64,000 bases of DNA from Hormiphora californensis (Eukaryota; Ctenophora; Tentaculata; Cydippida; Pleurobrachiidae): contig CM035362.1 in assembly GCA_020137815.1 (NCBI GenBank), positions 2,264,729 to 2,328,728 on the forward strand, written 5' to 3'. Position numbers and translations under genes: made by a program. Positions within the stretch are counted from its first letter, which is position 1. Every line of letters begins with the position of its first letter. Below the pieces are notes generated by a model, which worked only from the letters and a program-made list of their open reading frames with translations, ran no database searches and was not told the origin of the DNA. Positions 43,396 through 58,272 of this stretch are shown piece after piece.

Positions 43396-45661
43396 CTAAA
43401 TGCCAGTAACCTCCCACAAACTCTCCAACGTGAATCCCTCTTTGATACTCTCAATAGCAAGCCCCAACTTTTCACAAAATACTGGCTCCCCATCTTCCTC
43501 CTTGTTCCCGTCAGCGTAGTATGCTGTAAAGGCGTCACTGGACGGGGCACTTCCCATTTCACCCGTTATCTCTATATCATCTTCTTCGTAGGATATCGTC
43601 AGTTGTTCCAGGGGCTCAATCTGTGGCAAAGGTGATTTTACTTGGTGGGAGATAAATAATTGGGGGCATGCCCAGGGGGGGGGATGAATTGTGAATTATG
43701 AGTGGTTGCTTCTGTGGTCAGATATCAAAAAATTTTACCTGGTCAAGTGGGTCATCGCCTGTCTGAAAATGAAGTGATATGTGTTGGTGATGAAATTGAA
43801 ATATATGTACATGAAAACTGAAAAGTCTGAATAAACAAAGCACCTCCGGAATATCCTTGTTCTAACCCACCTAATTACAATTATTGTAAAAAGAGAGAGG
43901 GTCGAACTGCGAACAAGGCAAGAATATTACAACCCTTATCCCATTTTCCTCCTAACCTTATCCTCTATCTTGTACTGTACACCAAATATTGGGTTGGCAC
44001 TGTATACCCGATACAGACTCTGTATCTCCTTCATGACCTCTTGAAGCCGGTCTACCGGGTCGATACGGAATCCTAGGACATACCCTCCTGCCTGAGAAAT
44101 TGTGGAGTTAATTCCTGGAAATTGTATTTTTCAAAGATTTATAAAGGCAGAGGGGTGTTTGAAAAAGAAATACGCGAATATAGAACAGCACCTAAAAAGC
44201 TCTTCCTACTTCTTACATTTCTTAGACTCTCCACTACCAGAGCAGTTCCGAACTTGCTGTCTCTGATCTTGATAGCTCTCATTTGGACGTACGGGATACT
44301 GACCTGTGTTACAGGGGTGATGGGAGGGGGAGTTTGAGGGGATCCGGAAAATCGGGGTACGCAGGACCTTCAGGCGACAAGTCATGTTTGGTGAAAAATA
44401 ATGGGGAGAAAGTGCATGGCAGCAATGATGTAGACTTACATTGAATGATTCATTGATTTCTGCGTGCCATACCAGCCTAACATTTGTGATATAGAACGTT
44501 CCCAAATTACCCTGATCAGAGCTGAGGTTCCATACACCGTTTATCTGAAGAATAAGATATCATTATATATCCCACCTCACCAAGATCTAATTTAGTATGC
44601 AGATTAGGAAGAGGATGGGTGATTAGGAGAGACAGATAGTAAAGTGGCCGGGGGATAAACAAAATCAAAACACACAGATGGAAAGAAAGGATCAAGGAAA
44701 AGACACCAAGATGTAAAAGAGTTATTAAACAAACCTTATCATAAACCTCCTCTAAAGGTAACAGCCTGAGTGTCTTGTTAGCAATGAGGGCACCCCTCAG
44801 TTTCAGATCTCGGTAAAGCTTGGAAGTTTCGTACGCTCTAATGGGAAGGTGTTTACAAGTGTGGGGTTTGGAACAATTATTACAAACTTGCCTTTTTTTC
44901 TACAGCATATATAAATATCTCAGTCTCTATCCATTTCTATCATATTTAGTGAGTTTGTTCAATATTGTCGAGGTTTGCTTCTCAGTTTACTCACCTCTGT
45001 ACAGCAAGTACACTGGTGAACAGTCTTGGTGTGTCGGGTACCAAGTTGGTGAAAATGAACTCAAATCGGGTATTGTTACATCGAGTCAGAATGTAGAGGG
45101 CCTCTGTGTTACCACGCAGCTTGGATTCAACAGCCCGGGTTGAGATATTGATGACGGTACTGAACCCAACCGCTGAGGGAGGAGAGAAAATGGTTTTATT
45201 ATCTGGGGTTCTGATAAGGTCAGTGGCCTAGTTGAATAGATTACATGTACTGATATAAACAATTTATAATCTGAACAGCTGAATGACACAACAATAATCA
45301 CAAAATAACAGCTATGATCACTCACACAAGTTAATCCTGGGAAGGGTAGTTGAATGCCAAATGATCCTCAAGTTGGTCACCATTAACCTGCCCCTCTCTC
45401 CATTATTACCCTTGGTGTCCTCAATGCTGTCCAAATGATCAATCAACCTCTCACCAGATCTCATCTTCATCTGGCTGTAGGAATGGGATAATATGGGATA
45501 ATAACTGTAAATAGGAGGGGTGAATAATGTAGTATCTCTTCGTTTCCTATTATAATATTTTCAGCTAATTTAATTAACTTGGTTTATAATTACCTGAGTG
45601 GCACATCAAATCGGACATCTCTGTCCTCCCATAGCCGATCAGTGTCCAGTGTTGAATCCAT
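43396..45661 (-). CDS. BBS5: Bardet-Biedl syndrome 5 protein, 9 exons
   Basis: Subunit of the BBSome, the coat that moves membrane proteins into and out of cilia; BBS5 has two PH-like (DM16) repeats. Exons 45661-45594, 45474-45326, 45172-44995, 44837-44735, 44544-44440, 44303-44217, 44091-43957, 43762-43739 and 43620-43396 join in phase to 357 residues, a little longer than the human 341. Seen are [10 protein letters not shown] at the N-terminus, [22 protein letters not shown] (PH 1), [38 protein letters not shown] (PH 2), [18 protein letters not shown] and, near the C-terminus, [11 protein letters not shown] and GLWEV-like ESLWEV. The extra length lies in the linker before the C-terminal motif. 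No RFX X-box was recognised upstream. Confidence 0.97.
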
Positions 45662-46292
45662 ATCAGTTAAATTGGGCAGTAGCCCTCCCTGATTTGCACT
45701 AACACGATGAAGATTTGGAACTTCGAATGGCATAAAAACTTGCTAGTTTTTGTATAAAACGAAAACTCTCTACTTTTGGAATAGCACAAATCCTTGCTAG
45801 TACAACTCTAAATTAAGTTTCACCTCAATCAGTCGGTTTAGAGGTTCCAGCTTGATGCACGTGACACGTCACGTGAACGATGGTTAGTTTGATGAAGGAG
45901 CAGCACCAATACAAGTTGAGTCGTGTCTGCTTAGGTTACTCGAGAGAGTTAGGAGGGGTATTCTAGACCAGTGACATTTCGCTATAAAAAGATGGAAAGT
46001 CAACATCATTGTTCAATAAAACCAAACATTGTTCTGAGCAAATTTACAATCTATGAAACATAATAATACTGCTTAATACCGTCATACTAGTTAGTTAAGA
46101 AAATATGTCAGATCAGAAACTGAACCCGCAGTTACTCATATAATATTGTCAGTAATAACACCTCTGGTACTTATGAAGTCATGAAGTCCAAAATACAGTC
46201 GTTGGGATGATGTCATGAAGTGATTACTTGTTCGACCCTGTTTCAACAATTAGTGATTAGAAATAGCATAGTTTAATCTCAGATTACAGATG
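45662..46292. other. BBS5 5' flank and coiled-coil gene 3' flank
   Basis: AT-rich DNA without a recognisable gene. A CACGTGACACGTCACGTG palindrome-rich patch at about 45858-45876 could be a transcription-factor site (E-box CACGTG twice) near the BBS5 start. TTGTTCGACCC near 46230 is a fragment of the dispersed repeat. Confidence 0.35.
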
Positions 46293-47400
46293 CTATTTCT
46301 TCTGTCGATTGACAACACCAGCTAATATCTCATGATAATTTAACTTGTTCCTTTTACACACCCCCTGCAACGTCTTCTCGTAAACCTTATTCAACTTAGC
46401 AGACTCTTGAAGAGCATACTTCAAATCTTCGACTTCCTCAAAAAAGTTTTTATCAATCCCCCGCATTTCCGACCTCAATTTCTCGTACTCGTATCTAACA
46501 GAGTCTCTTTCTGCGGTGAGTTTAAAGATCTCTTCCTTGTTTTGGTTTAGTTTCCGTTCTGTTTGTTCCTTGAATTTCTGAAGGGCGATGGTTGATTTGT
46601 GTTCCTTTTCCCGAGTTGTCCGGAGTGTTGCCTCTAGTTTTGAGTTGGCTATTGTTAGGTTTGAGATGGTTTCCGAGTTGGACGTGTTTGCTGCCAGCTC
46701 CTTTTCATATTTCCTGAGGGGTGAAGGGGTGAGTATGGATACTGGGACAGCGAGATCAGAGTAATTATACGAAATTGCTAATAATAATGATGCGAACATC
46801 GCTAAAAAATGCTACATAAAACCATAATGTTTGAACGATAAACAAAAGTAATGGATCACAAACCTAAGGAGGGCTGCGTGTGTTTGAAGAAGTTTCGAGG
46901 TATGTCTCTCTTCCTCAATCCGCTTCTCACAGAACGTCTGAGTTGCTACATCTGTCATTGTGCAACGAGCATCTACTCGCCTGTAAAACGACAAATTAAT
47001 TTTATTGAAACTTGAATTCAATCGAACAAGTTGCGGAGTTTTGATTTGTACAGAATATGTAAATAGATACGATTCGATTACTGAGTAGCTCACACTGCAT
47101 TTTCACAACATAACATCACGCTCTGTGACAGTTTTCCAGATCCTACCTTGCTGGTTCTGGTGAGGACGGAAGGGCTGCAGAGGAGACAACTGCGTTACCT
47201 TGCTTTATCAAATCATTATATCTTCCCTTTAATCGCTTGTACTTGGCCGTTATCCTCTCATTCTCTGACTGCATCTGGGATATAAACGTGATGTTTAGTG
47301 ACGGATCTAGTATTTAGTTTCAACATAATCAATCAATTATTTACTTGCTTCAACTTACATAAAGGCACGAGTGGACAGAGTGCAGTTCACCTGTCGCCAT
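46293..47400 (-). CDS. Coiled-coil protein of unknown function, 4 exons
   Basis: Exons 47400-47359, 47274-47147, 46980-46864 and 46713-46293 join in phase to 235 residues. It is mostly charged heptad-type sequence from residue ~80 (KRIEEERHTSKLL, EKEHKSTIALQKFKEQ, EEIFKLTAERDSVRYEYEKL) and ends with a compact segment (FFEEVEDLKYALQESAKLN then GVCKRNKLNYHEI). That last motif suggests a centrosomal or ciliary coiled-coil family, but I do not recognise which. Neighbours BBS5 and an RIIa protein make a ciliary role a fair guess only. It is divergent from the tetraspanin gene, 265 bp away. Confidence 0.82.
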
Positions 47401-47665
47401 GGTTTAATCTAAATGTGAAAAGTTAAGTCAGGGGAGGGGTGGCTAAAAATGATTATTGGAGCTGCTGTACTAGGGGAGCTGCAGTACTAGGGGGCTAGCT
47501 GTCACAAAAGAGAGGCTAGCCAGTCATGTAACAACAAGGAAATAACAGATAGAGACAGACCATTCTCTCTTTATACTGTTTGTAGCTGCTTCACTTTGTT
47601 TTTCTTGCAATAATACCACTTTGCCAAATTGGTCAAACTCATATCCTCTTTAGTTGCAATAGATA
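47401..47665. promoter_or_regulatory. Shared promoter region of the coiled-coil and tetraspanin genes
   Basis: Only 265 bp separate the two divergent start codons, so both promoters must overlap unless there are distant 5' exons. A short direct repeat (GGGGAGCTGCAGTACTAG-like) lies at about 47458-47492. No TATA box is evident. Confidence 0.5.
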
Positions 47666-48433
47666 ATGGGCGTCCACGTTGGTCACATTGGAAGTCAGAT
47701 TAGTGAACGACGACTTGAAAAACGTTGGAGATGGGGCTTCACATTTTCATCAATCTTTTCTACAATCGCAGGATGTGTCCTAATTGGTACTTCCCTGACA
47801 CTCTACTCAGATGGCCGGTACCAGGAATACTTTGATGATGCCCAACACCCAATCATAGCTCTCCTCTTCCTGGTATCATGGTGTGGGGCGTTAGCTGGGT
47901 TTCTGGGGGTTTGTATCATAACCGTCAAGAGCTACAGTGTGTTCTACTCCATGAACATTTTACTGGGCCTGGTAACGATGGCGAAACTAGCAGCAGTGTG
48001 CTTCACCCTCGTTTACAGGATGAAAAGCATGCACGCAGTTGAGGATCAGTTGGAAGTGAGGGTAACCAACTATTCCACCCACATCCAGGCTCAATGGGAT
48101 TTGGATCAGTTGCAGATGAGTGACGAGTGTTGTGGGGTAAAGTCACCACTAGATTGGGCCAATGGGACCCTTGCTAAAGGTTGGACGACAACAGATCTTC
48201 CAGATTCTTGTTGCACAGTGGTCGTGGAGGGGTGCGGGAAAGGAAAGGCTAGTGCGGCAGTTTTGGAAGGACTAGATAGAGCAATTCACGAGATAGGGTG
48301 CTATGACAGGTTGGCAGTCTGGATTGATGACCGAATGTGGCTTATAGCGATTGTTGCAGCTGTTACATCGGTTGGTGAAGGAGTCATGGTGTTCATATCA
48401 CAGAAATGGATTCAGTTTATTGAGTTAGATTAA
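47666..48433 (+). CDS. Tetraspanin, single exon
   Basis: Intronless ORF of 255 residues with four hydrophobic segments (about 26-48, 62-85, 92-116 and 229-245). The large extracellular loop between segments 3 and 4 has the CCG signature (DECCGVKSPLDWA), a second Cys pair (DSCC) and further Cys in EGCGKG and IGCYDRL, with N-glycosylation sites NYS and NGT. Tetraspanins organise membrane microdomains by binding integrins and other receptors. The N-terminal region before TM1 lacks the usual Lys-Tyr pair but is basic (RRLEKRWRW). Lack of introns may mean a retroposed copy, though no poly-A tail or TSD was checked. Confidence 0.88.
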   Translation: MGVHVGHIGSQISERRLEKRWRWGFTFSSIFSTIAGCVLIGTSLTLYSDGRYQEYFDDAQHPIIALLFLVSWCGALAGFLGVCIITVKSYSVFYSMNILLGLVTMAKLAAVCFTLVYRMKSMHAVEDQLEVRVTNYSTHIQAQWDLDQLQMSDECCGVKSPLDWANGTLAKGWTTTDLPDSCCTVVVEGCGKGKASAAVLEGLDRAIHEIGCYDRLAVWIDDRMWLIAIVAAVTSVGEGVMVFISQKWIQFIELD

Positions 48434-48659
48434 AATCTGTAGAACCCGGATTAGTTAAATTACAAAGCACGTCCTTACTCTCGGGAGACTTTCACTGTTA
48501 TGTTTAGCATGTATGATGTACAATTCAGCCTTGATGATATTTGATCACGTCAAGGGTAACAAAAAACTGTAATATATCCAATGAATAGTATTATGAATAA
48601 TATTCATAGTACTATTAGAATGCATCTATGGCGAAGTCTCTATATCACTAGGAGCCTGG

Positions 48660-49610
48660 TTTATGGTGTGCACTACCAAAAAAGAACCCTGCACTAAAAT
48701 GGCTCTAACCACCAAAGTCCAAACCGTGTTGGCTATTCCAAACTCCAAAGTTTGTTATATAGGAAATGTCAAGCCTTAGTCCCAACCCAAACACCAGCCC
48801 TAAGTTCTATCCTAACCCGTCCCTATTTTAGCACTAACCCTTAAAAACCGTGAGTGCTGACAATCAAAACACCCAGATTTTAACGTTTCCCAATTTTCAA
48901 TCAGGGCACCGTTACGATCTGGGTGTTTGCTGGTTACAGGTGCGTGCTGCCAAAAAGTACTTAGTACCCTGCACTAAAATGGCTCTAACCACCAAACCGC
49001 TCAACCGTTTCGGCTAATCTAAAGTTTATCTGATAGGAAAATTCGAACCCTAAGCCCAACTCAAACCCCAGCCCTTACCCTAACCCTACTTTAGCCCTAA
49101 CCCTAAACCGTGACTGCTGACAATCCAAACACCCAAATTTTAAAGCTGGCTTGCCAAAAAAGTACACCAAAAACCACTTAAACTCGGATTTTTTAGTCAA
49201 GTCTTTTTGACATTATTTCAAACGGGCATATCTCCGGTTCATGATGAGATAAAGACTTGAAATTTGGTTGGGAAGATCATGCCAAGTTCTTCATAACCTC
49301 TAAATTTCAAGTCTTTATCTTATCAGGAACTGGAGATATGCGCGTTTGAAATAACGTCAAAAATACCCCCGCCCCCTGTCCCTTCATTAAAAAATTCGAC
49401 CATAGACAGACTTTTTTCAAACGGCTATGCCACGCAACCACATGGCCGATTTGAGTAAACGCCAAACGGTATCTGATAGAGAATCGATAGCCCTAACCGA
49501 TAACCCCAAACAAAACCCTAAGTCCTAACCCGACCCTAACAACAGCCATAACCCGTCTCGAACGCCAAAATCGATGAAAAAAGACACCCAGATGGCAGAT
49601 TTTAACGTTT
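48660..49610. repeat. Degenerate tandem repeats of a ~280-bp unit
   Basis: Blocks at about 48660-48905 and 48940-49150 share GCACTAAAATGGCTCTAACC, a CCCTAACCC-rich middle and AACACCCA(G/A)ATTTTAA. A third, weaker copy runs from about 49440 to 49610. The CCCTAACCCTAA stretches resemble degenerate telomeric repeats. No gene is visible between the tetraspanin and the next gene. Confidence 0.75.
49204..49363. repeat. Imperfect hairpin with ~60-bp arms
   Basis: TTTTTGAC(A/G)TTATTTCAAACG is repeated in inverted orientation at both ends, and the arms run to AAGACTTGAAATTT. About 90% of arm positions match. It interrupts the tandem repeats around it and may be another small foldback element. Confidence 0.75.
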
Positions 49611-49806
49611 TCCAACCCGAACAGCCATCTTGAAATGGACCGCTAAATTTTGAAGTCGCGCGGCTCATGTGGCGCGCCAGCGTAGACAAATTTGCGCGGC
49701 TCACCAGTCTTTTGCTCGCGCAGCTCAGTTTTTTTGTGCCGATTTTTTTATTTTGTACTTTCACTTTTCATTTTTTAAATTCCCAAACTGATCCTGTAAC
49801 TGTTAC

Positions 49807-49855
49807 ACACAGCGCTTTTCAACTGTTACAGTGTAACAGTTGAAAAGCGCTGTGT
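49807..49855. repeat. Perfect 49-bp palindrome
   Basis: Arms of 24 bp (ACACAGCGCTTTTCAACTG...) are exact complements around a single central G at 49831. It lies about 140 bp upstream of the next start codon. Additional copies of AACTGTTACA flank it. Confidence 0.93.
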
Positions 49856-49993
49856 TTGCCAACTGTAACAGTTGACATTGTCAACTTGTACTTGACAGTT
49901 CGAAGCCCGAAGGCCTCCAGGGGTGAGGGGACACAGGATATTATTTCCCGTTTACCTGTTAAATCGATTATCTACAAACTCATTTCAGTAGCA

Positions 49994-52670
<2,677 letters not shown>

Positions 52671-53032
52671 AAAAGTGAAAAACTAATGAGTATGAACCAG
52701 TATCCAAAAAAGAAATCTTTACTGTGAGAGTCAGCTCGTAGAAATGTATACTACTAATCTACACTAAAATTATACCAAAGTATACCAGTTGGTAGATCGA
52801 GTGTTATTGATACTACTCAGAACTACTGCACAGCCCAGATGTTGTGGCGTCGCAACATTCAGGTTGTACTTCCCTTGTTGCCCTTCATGTACTGTACTGA
52901 GTAGTAGTGCAGTACATCTGTTAGTAGTTAACCCGGCATTGTTTACTCATTACTGTTTAGTCCTTACCACTAATAAACACTTATTTGTCCTGTTTGGAGT
53001 TGGTGATAAATACGGTTATGTATGTAAGAACA

Positions 53033-53038
53033 AATAAA
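53033..53038 (+). terminator. Poly(A) signal of the BK-beta-like gene
   Basis: AATAAA 363 bp after the stop codon, followed by GT-rich DNA (GTGTGTCTG at 53085) as expected of a cleavage site. Another AATAAA lies at about 52973. Confidence 0.6.
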
Positions 53039-53329
53039 GGTTGAACTGATATTATATACCGGAGAGAATTTTGAATGGTTGGAAGTGTGTCTGTATATTT
53101 GGGTAATATTTGAGTGTTTGAGAGGTTTCAGAAATATCAGATCAGATGTGTGTTTTTGTATCAGAAAGTGTTATACACGAGATATTTTATGTATAAATAG
53201 AACAGTAACTTTGTAAAATAAATAACTTACTTTATATTTGTTAAATCAACGTGTTTTACTTAAAGATTCTACTCTGTAGACTCTCCTATTGTGTTTCTCT
53301 AACCTAACCCCATCTAATAAACAGACGTA

Positions 53330-56300
53330 ATGGTTGTTTTGACGAGTAACTTGGTTGCTGCTGCTCCCTCAGGAGCTGCCAGAAAGAAGCATCCTGGAAA
53401 AGCAGTCCTTGCAGGTACAGTGTTGTTATCTTCTAACCCTCCTTTACATTTGCGGTTGTTATGTTCTAACCCTCCTTAACAATATATTAACATTTACTGA
53501 GAGCCGGGAGAGAAGGCCGAACAAGGCAACTTGTTATTATCATTTCGAGAGGATTTTCTAGGATTCGCCACCAAGTATTTTGTGGACCCTTCAAAAACTA
53601 CCATTGTTCAGGTGGTTTTGCTGGAGGTCTCGAGATTCTCTGTACCTTTCCTACTGAGTATGTGAAGACCCAGCTACAGCTTGATTCTCGTGCTGCTACA
53701 CCCCGTTACACTGGTACGTGTGTTTTTTAAAACTACTCTTGTTTTTTAATACCTAAAATAATTAAACAATCATTCAATAATTATAAGATCCTGAAGTAAT
53801 CCATACCTGCAGGTACGTTACAGTTCTTTCCAACTCCTTCTTTTTCACATTCTCTCGCTTCCTAAACACCCGTCTGCTCATGTATGCATGTTAGACGATC
53901 TTACATTTTTCCTTCTCTCTCATTCTTCTACTCTCAAATCTCCGGTGCGGGCAATTTATCTCACTAGAAAATGCATTGTTTACCTATTCTAAATGTTGTC
54001 CCGATAAAAAAAGAACTGATCCTGTGAGAACGGTTTTGTTAACACCTACCTCTCCACAGGTATCGGTGATTGTATTACCAAGACTTTTAAAACTCATGGA
54101 ATGGGTGGGTTCTACCGTGGCCTCTCATCTCTCCTCTACGGATCCATCCCTAAAGCTTCTGTCAGGTGAGATGCAACACCCAAACTGGGATATAACTTTT
54201 TATGTTCTAACCCTCCTTTACATTTGTAAAAAAGGGGGTCGAGCTAGTCAAGATATTATATACGCGGGTCTAAAAGTTGGGCTTGTAATGGGGTTCGAGT
54301 GGGATTTGGATCATCCCACTAGTCACTACGTTGTGATTGTGATATGGGGAATTTAACTCTGGTATGCAGGATTTCAGTCCCACTGCTTAAATCATGTTAT
54401 GGTAACTAAACAAGCAATACTGTTTGGTCTGCGTTTATGATCTTCTATCACGTAATGCATCTTGAGTCACGTGACCTAAACCGTGTATCTCCCACGTACA
54501 AATGCAAACTTCATTGACGGAGGGCGCGGGGTAACGAATGTAGCGAGTGTGGCGCGTTGGTGGGACGCGCGCGCAATGAGGTGGTCATCTTCTGGCGTGG
54601 GAATCTTCTGATTCTGTGGGCGGGGTGTTTGAAACGGCTTCTTCTGTTTCCTGTGATAAGTGTTATCAGACGCGGGTGAAGGAACCTAAATATGCAACAT
54701 TTTGTAATATATTTCATGCAAGACACAAACATGCATGTGCAATATGTGCACAATTCAACATGATGGGGGCATCAGCCATCACAAGCATTGCATTCTTTCT
54801 GAACATGCGTGCGAGAACACAAGTCATGTTGAACTGGAAGAGAAAGAAAATGACAGGAAGGTTTGAATAAAAGAGTCTTTCGTTATTCAATGAGATTTGG
54901 GGACTGTCAGGCCAATTGTCTGACCACAGTTCTCGCGCGAAACGAGAATGGGTCAGTGCTCTGACAGTTTGAGGACGAATAAAGTATGCCAGAAAACTGA
55001 AAAAGTTCTTGGTTTCACCAGCATGAGTCAGTTAACCCAATCTTCTTTTCTCCAGGTTCATGGGATACGAGGCACTAAGGAACAAGATGGTGGATAAGGA
55101 TGGAAAACTAACTCAAACCAAAACTGTCCTCTGTGGTCTAGGTAAAACAGTCATTCCAGTGTGCTTTCAAACCAGTATCTTCTCTCAATTCTAAATTGGT
55201 CACCAAATTGGTCACCACAACAGTAATTATGACATCAATTGAACAATTATAATCACGACATATCAATTACGTTTGTCAACAACCCCAATTATTAAACCCC
55301 CGCCTCCCCCCAGCAATCTAATAACCCCTCTCTCTATCAGGTGCTGGTGTATCCGAAGCGATCCTTGTTGTATGTCCTATGGAGACAATCAAGGTGAAAT
55401 TTATCCACGACCAAAACCAGGCTAATCCTAAATACAGGGGATTCGTTCATGGTGTTCGAGAAATCGTTAAACAAGAAGGTATGTTTTTGGAGGGGGCTTC
55501 TTCATGCAGATCTTATCCATATCGGGGCGGTTCTGATCTAGTTTGCATGCGAGATATCGGTCAGATAATCTCGATCGGCCAATCACTATGGATCTCAAAG
55601 GGTTAATGTCTATCTGATATCATCCCATTTCTTGAATTGTTCATTCACGGACACAGTGTCAAGCTACTGAACCCATTTCCAGGTATTCGTGGTACCTACC
55701 AGGGGCTCACTGCCACCATTCTAAAACAGGGATCTAACCAGGCAATCAGGTTCTTTACCTTTAACAACCTCAAGGAATATTTCCAGGTAAGTAGGGCTGT
55801 TGGAATTTGTTCATACTAGAGCGTTTCAGAAATAACTTCGTGTCGCGATATTTCGGGTTTGGTAAGAGATAGAGACTTCTACCTAGTTTTATCCCGTTCA
55901 TTGGACAATTCTCTTCCTAGAAACATGTTCTGAATTATATATGACAACCTCAAGTACTCGAAATTTGGTTCATTGACACCGTAAGTCGTGCTGCCGCTGC
56001 ACGGGGCTACCAACTTTTTCTAAACGCCACTGGAAGAAATCGGGTAAAGATTTTTGACTTCCTGTAGTGCTCAATCGATAGCAAATCGTCTAAGGATGAG
56101 ATATATATGTGATTTGGGTCTCGACGCGTTGACTAAAAACATTTAGAACAGTAGATGTAACATGAAAAAACGAAAAATTGCAAAATTTGACCTCAATTTT
56201 TGGCTTGTTTTAGGGGTGTGTTCGAAAACGTCAATTTTTGACTTCAATAAGCCGACGAAGCGAATAATTGACTTCATATTGGCTTAGAGCTTACTTAGAA

Positions 56301-57361
56301 CTATCTTTTGCTGCCAAGATATCGGTTATACGCCAGTCCTATAAAACGTGAAGAGACCCGGAAGTGAAAATTTCAAAATTTTGCCAAAGCTTTTCAAAGG
56401 TCCATTGCTCAGCAACGAATGAAGCTAGGACCTTCTATTACATCTTGAACGAAAGAGAATTGTCTAATGAACAAGTATAATGCAATAAAATATCCCTTAG
56501 AACCCATTTTTGAGAAGTACAGCAGTTTCAGTACTATTCGCGTTTTTCCCGTGCAGCGGCAATTTGGGTAACTTATATTTCCGGGTTCGCCGAGAGCCAA
56601 CCCTGATCGAATTTGTCAAAATGACCATTGTTGTGTGTAGTCAAGAGGTCAAATAACATGCTAGAAAAGGTTTCGTGTAGATATCTTTTAGACTTTTGGA
56701 GATATCGGGACACGAAGTTATTTCTGAAACGCTCTAATATTTTTCTGTCGCCAGCTCTTTGGAGTATGGATTTAGGAGATGTTGGGACTTGTAAGGAGTC
56801 AGTGCTACGATTTGGTGTCAGTACAATATGATCCATCCAACCATCACCCACCCCTAGGACGGTGACAATACAAAAGATATTGGTGTTGCCAAGACATTCC
56901 TGTGTGGTGGTGTTGCTGGAGCTGCCTCTGTGTTTGGTAACACCCCTCTAGATGTGGTGAAAACTAGGATGCAGGGTCTGGATAGACATCTTTACAAGAA
57001 CACTTTCCATTGTGCCCAGATGGTCCTCAAACACGATGGACCTAAAGGGTGAGTGATAGTTATGATAGTTTCAAATCTTAATTATAGTTTGATAATTCCT
57101 TTTATCATGATTATAATTTCCATATTTCTGAATCCTCTCAAACCTTAACCTCCCCCCTTCCCCTAGCTTCTACAAGAATTAATATCGTTTCGTTTTATTT
57201 AGCATTATTTCTGACACGTCTTACCCCCCCCCCCCCCCCCCCCCAGTTTCTACAAGGGAACAGTGCCCCGGCTGGGACGTGTTGTGTTTGATGTTGCCTT
57301 CGTCTTCACCATCTACGAGCAGACAATGAAGGTCCTCGATTATGTCTGGAAGACCGACTAA
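53330..57361 (+). CDS. SLC25A1: Mitochondrial tricarboxylate (citrate) carrier, 8 exons
   Basis: Inner-membrane antiporter exchanging citrate for malate, feeding cytosolic acetyl-CoA. Exons 53330-53414, 53612-53713, 54060-54165, 55056-55141, 55341-55478, 55683-55786, 56858-57048 and 57247-57361 join in phase to 308 residues (human 311). The three carrier repeats each carry the P-x-(D/E)-x-x-K motif: [21 protein letters not shown] and [11 protein letters not shown]. Citrate-carrier landmarks include [38 protein letters not shown] and [16 protein letters not shown]. Intron 6 holds a 0.9-kb TA-flanked element and intron 3 a hAT-like MITE. A G/C-rich acceptor with a long C run precedes exon 8. 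Confidence 0.97.
53420..53545. repeat. Two partial copies of the TTCTAACCCTCC dispersed repeat
   Basis: TCTTCTAACCCTCCTTTACA is followed within 40 bp by TGTTCTAACCCTCCTTAACA, then GGCCGAACAAGGCAA. It lies in intron 1 of the citrate carrier. A further copy is in intron 3 at about 54199-54255. Confidence 0.6.
54904..54967. mobile_element. CTGTCAG MITE (64 bp), hAT-like
   Basis: The ends CTGTCAGGCCAATTGTCTGA and GGTCAGTGCTCTGACAG are inverted. The flanks TTTGGGGA and TTTGAGGA match 7 of 8. It is in intron 3 of the citrate carrier. A second family member is at 57549-57652. The rest of this intron (54166-55055) has GCGCG-rich DNA near 54560 and a 84-codon ORF without recognisable features. Confidence 0.8.
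55819..56734. mobile_element. 0.9-kb DNA element with 30-bp TIRs, TA-flanked
   Basis: GAGCGTTTCAGAAATAACT and its complement lie at the two ends, with TA outside (55817-55818 and 56735-56736). The terminal inverted repeats extend over about 34 bp with a few mismatches. No transposase is encoded, so it is non-autonomous; Tc1/mariner-type by the TA target only. It fills most of citrate carrier intron 6. Confidence 0.88.
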
Positions 57362-58272
57362 GAAGAGACGAATCACAACATGAGAGGGGAAGGGAGATTG
57401 GATAAATGGTCTTACTTTTTTAGGGCAATGACCTTGAGAGTATGAACACTTTTTGAAATGCGATTGGTACGAGATATTATAAACATTGTATTACGAGTGT
57501 GTTGTAGTTCCCTTTGTTGTCTGGTTCGTGTGCCGTGTGTCTGTCCTCCTGTCAGGCCAATGCTCTGACCACAGTTCTCGCGCGCTCCGCGTGCAGAACA
57601 GAGAGAGAGCGAGAATGGGAAGCGAGAATGGGTCAGGCCAATGCTCTGACAGCTGTCCTCTTGGTTGATCCAAGAGATATCTTAGTAATTTATGTTTTTT
57701 AGTTAGGGGTAGAGGCCTTCTTTTTAGTTCACGTTTGTTTTGACGTCTTAAACATTGATTTTCTTTTTTCGGATTGGATTTGAATCTGGTAATTTAAATC
57801 CGGCCAATTACAAATGACGTGAGTTTGAAACAGGGTGGTTGAATGTGTGTTTGTGGACAAGTTGATATTGTTTAGTATAACTATTGAAAAAATGTGAAAA
57901 AGGGTGTTTTATTTTTTGAGCAAGTCCAAAACTGAAAGTTACGAACGAAACGTAACGCGCGATCAGTTCGACAATAATTTGCAGTGGTGTACGCGCACGC
58001 GCGGCAAAGATTTATACTTGAAAATTTCAGAATTTAAAATTTCCCTCCAAAAAATTTACAAACTTTTCTTGAGACAAAAAAATTGCGTGACACGTTCGAA
58101 CGCGTGACAGGGACACTTTCACAACTGATATTCACCATTAGTAACACTGAAAAGGACTCGAAAGACGGTGATGAGTCCATTTCTTCCTTTGATCTGCGAG
58201 ACAACTTTGGTTCGGTGGCGGTGCCCCCAGCCACAGTGAATGGAGAACGTAGTGTGCGCAGAACCAAGTACC
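57362..58272. other. 3' flank of the citrate carrier and 5' flank of the inositol kinase
   Basis: Contains the CTGTCAG MITE at 57549-57652 and GCGCG-rich DNA near 57955-58005 that may be promoter-proximal to the kinase gene. An 87-codon ORF at 58083-58346 overlaps kinase exon 1 in another frame and is not supported. Confidence 0.45.
57549..57652. mobile_element. CTGTCAG MITE (104 bp) with perfect 8-bp TSD
   Basis: The ends CTGTCAGGCCAATGCTCTGA and GGCCAATGCTCTGACAG lie between exact copies of CTGTCCTC (57541-57548 and 57653-57660). It is about 190 bp after the citrate carrier stop codon, possibly in its 3' UTR. Confidence 0.92.

Noticed and set aside
54616-54870. 84-codon ORF in citrate carrier intron 3
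   Set aside because: No family resemblance, inside an intron next to a MITE; not supported.
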